Below are positions 62,775 to 64,000 of a DNA stretch of 64,000 bases, piece by piece. Position 1 is the stretch's first letter; each line of letters begins with the position of its first letter. The stretch comes from Gordionus sp. m RMFG-2023. Its lineage: Eukaryota; Nematomorpha; Gordioida; Chordodea; Parachordodidae. The position numbers were made by a program, and so were the translations under genes. Below the pieces are notes generated by a model. It saw only the letters and a program-made list of their open reading frames with translations, had not been told where the DNA came from and did no database searches. The DNA lies in assembly GCF_954871325.1 (NCBI RefSeq), contig NC_088776.1:11966052-12030051 (forward strand). The letters run 5' to 3'.

Positions 62775-63345
62775 AACCGTGAAACTTAACAAAATTATAA
62801 AATTTATGATAATGATAAAGGGCACCATCAAAATGATTGATGCAGCCTATTTAGATTCCATGGATTATAGAATTTATACGATAAAGGCACGATGCAGCCT
62901 ATTTAGATTTCCATGGATTATAGAATTTATGATAATGATAAAGGGCAATATCAAAATGATTGATGCAGCCTATTTAGATTTCCATGGATCATAGAATTTA
63001 TACGATAAAGGCACGATGCAGCCTATTTAGATTTTCATGATTATAGAATTTATAATGATAAAGGGTCTCAAAATGATTGATGCAGCCTATTTAGATTTCC
63101 ATGGATTATAGAATTTATGCGATAAAGGCACGATGCAGCCTATTTAGATTTTCATGATTATAGAATTTATAATGATAAAGGGTCTCAAAATGATTGATGC
63201 AGCCTATTTAGATTTCCATGATTATAGAATTTATAATGATAAAGGGTCTCAAAATGATTGATGCAGCCTATTTAGATTTCCATGGATTATAGAATTTATA
63301 AGGGCACTATCAAAATATTGATACAGCCTATTTGGATTTCCGTGA
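62775..63345. repeat. Tandem repeat inside the fossil LTR element
   Basis: About nine copies of a unit of 50-65 bp containing GATGCAGCCTATTTAGATTT and ATAGAATTTATAATGATAAA, with length variants alternating. Non-coding; the frames across it are accidental. Confidence 0.85.
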
Positions 63346-63878
63346 TAAAATTTGACACAGCAGGAAGAATTTGACTTATCGTTACCAACATATGTAGAAA
63401 TTAACATGATCAACAATATAATGATAATGGTAACGTGAATATTGACAAACTATATAGAGTAACCTGGAGTACTCCAATGGTAGTGGTTCGTAAAACTTCA
63501 GGTGAACTACGATTGAGAATAATTCTACCAACGAATCGCAAAAATCGCTATAGATCTACAGATAAATGATGATAAAATAACAAGCGAAAATATAACAGTG
63601 ATGGTGGGAACAATTGGTCGAAAAACTAGAATCGCCATCACAATCCTGGAAAAGGGTAGAAGAAAAAGGAAAAAAAAATAAACGTACAAAACCGTATTAA
63701 AACATCCCGACCAACTACTCGAAATCAAATCAATAATAACAATTGAATCAAGTCAAAAAGGAAGGCAAACGGGTTATCCAACAACGGAACTAAAGCCATC
63801 AAAAAGATTAATAGATGAAATTGAACTTGGTAAATAAAAAGATTGCTAGACGATCTTAGCTTGGTGGGAAAGAAGATA

Positions 63879-64000
63879 TGTTACATTTGAATATTTATTA
63901 TTGTAAGATATATTTAAAGGTCACCTTATATTTGTATATTATATTATTCCGACATGTAATATTATATTATCGAGGTTAATCAAATTGCATATTATTAGAA
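63879..64000 (+). repeat. LTR copy 2 of the fossil Gypsy element, truncated by the window edge
   Basis: Starts TGTTACATTTGAATATTTAT and matches copy 1 to the end of the window. Confidence 0.75.

Larger units (their letters stand above)
61090..64000 (+). mobile_element. Fossil Ty3/Gypsy-type LTR retrotransposon, broken, runs off the window
   Basis: Parts seen: a gag-like region (about 61090-62210) with a more balanced base composition than its flanks, a first LTR copy from 62246, an internal region with a tandem repeat, a short pol trace with the RT lead-in motif STPMVVVRKTSGELRLRI at about 63450-63530, and a second LTR copy from 63879 that continues past the window. The LTR copies look nearly identical over the visible 120 bp, suggesting a not very old last insertion, while the coding parts are heavily broken (many breaks). 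Gag lies outside the LTR pair, so two related elements may share one LTR. Most of pol is missing. Confidence 0.75.

Overview
The window reads as AT-rich nuclear DNA from an animal. Protein-coding exons are short islands separated by long GT-AG introns and a dense cover of mobile elements. Four genes could be assigned by their protein sequence: the 3' end of an AHCY-like (AHCYL1/IRBIT type) gene, RFC2, SSR3 (TRAP-gamma) and TRMT10C (MRPP1). A fifth, a BTB-BACK protein with a zinc ribbon and a basic tail, has a clear exon structure but I do not recognise its orthologue. The gene set (AHCYL, MRPP1, SSR3) points to a metazoan; the species or phylum cannot be fixed from this sequence alone. No bacterial features, CRISPR arrays, rRNA or tRNA genes were seen.

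Layout. 0.7-2.8 kb (+): last four coding exons of AHCYL. 6.1-24.2 kb (+): RFC2, nine coding exons over 18 kb. Its introns hold a minisatellite, MITEs, an R2-like reverse transcriptase element (12.7-15.6 kb, -) and a 5.09-kb palindromic hAT-type element (18.1-23.2 kb). 24.6-29.4 kb (-): SSR3, four coding exons, convergent with RFC2. 31.4-34.6 kb: two truncated LINE copies placed head to head. 37.5-40.2 kb: two inverted copies of a minisatellite-bearing hAT-like element. 42.4-44.8 kb (-): the BTB-BACK gene. 47.4-52.8 kb: two decayed copies of the R2-like element flanking a 2.8-kb inverted repeat that contains two hAT transposase C-terminal remnants. 53.7-59.8 kb (-): TRMT10C, including a 47-nt exon. 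61.1-64 kb: fossil Ty3/Gypsy LTR element.

The recognised genes are unrelated housekeeping functions: DNA clamp loading, ER translocon, mitochondrial tRNA processing and methylation, and an S-adenosylhomocysteine-hydrolase-like regulator. They do not form a pathway. The distinctive biology is in the mobile DNA. At least seven non-autonomous elements carry hAT hallmarks (termini TAGTG, CAGCG, TAGGG or CAGAG, and exact or near-exact 8-bp target duplications read directly here). One of them is a 5-kb near-perfect foldback whose arms are tandem arrays of a 119-bp unit, each carrying the self-complementary TGACAATTGTCA.
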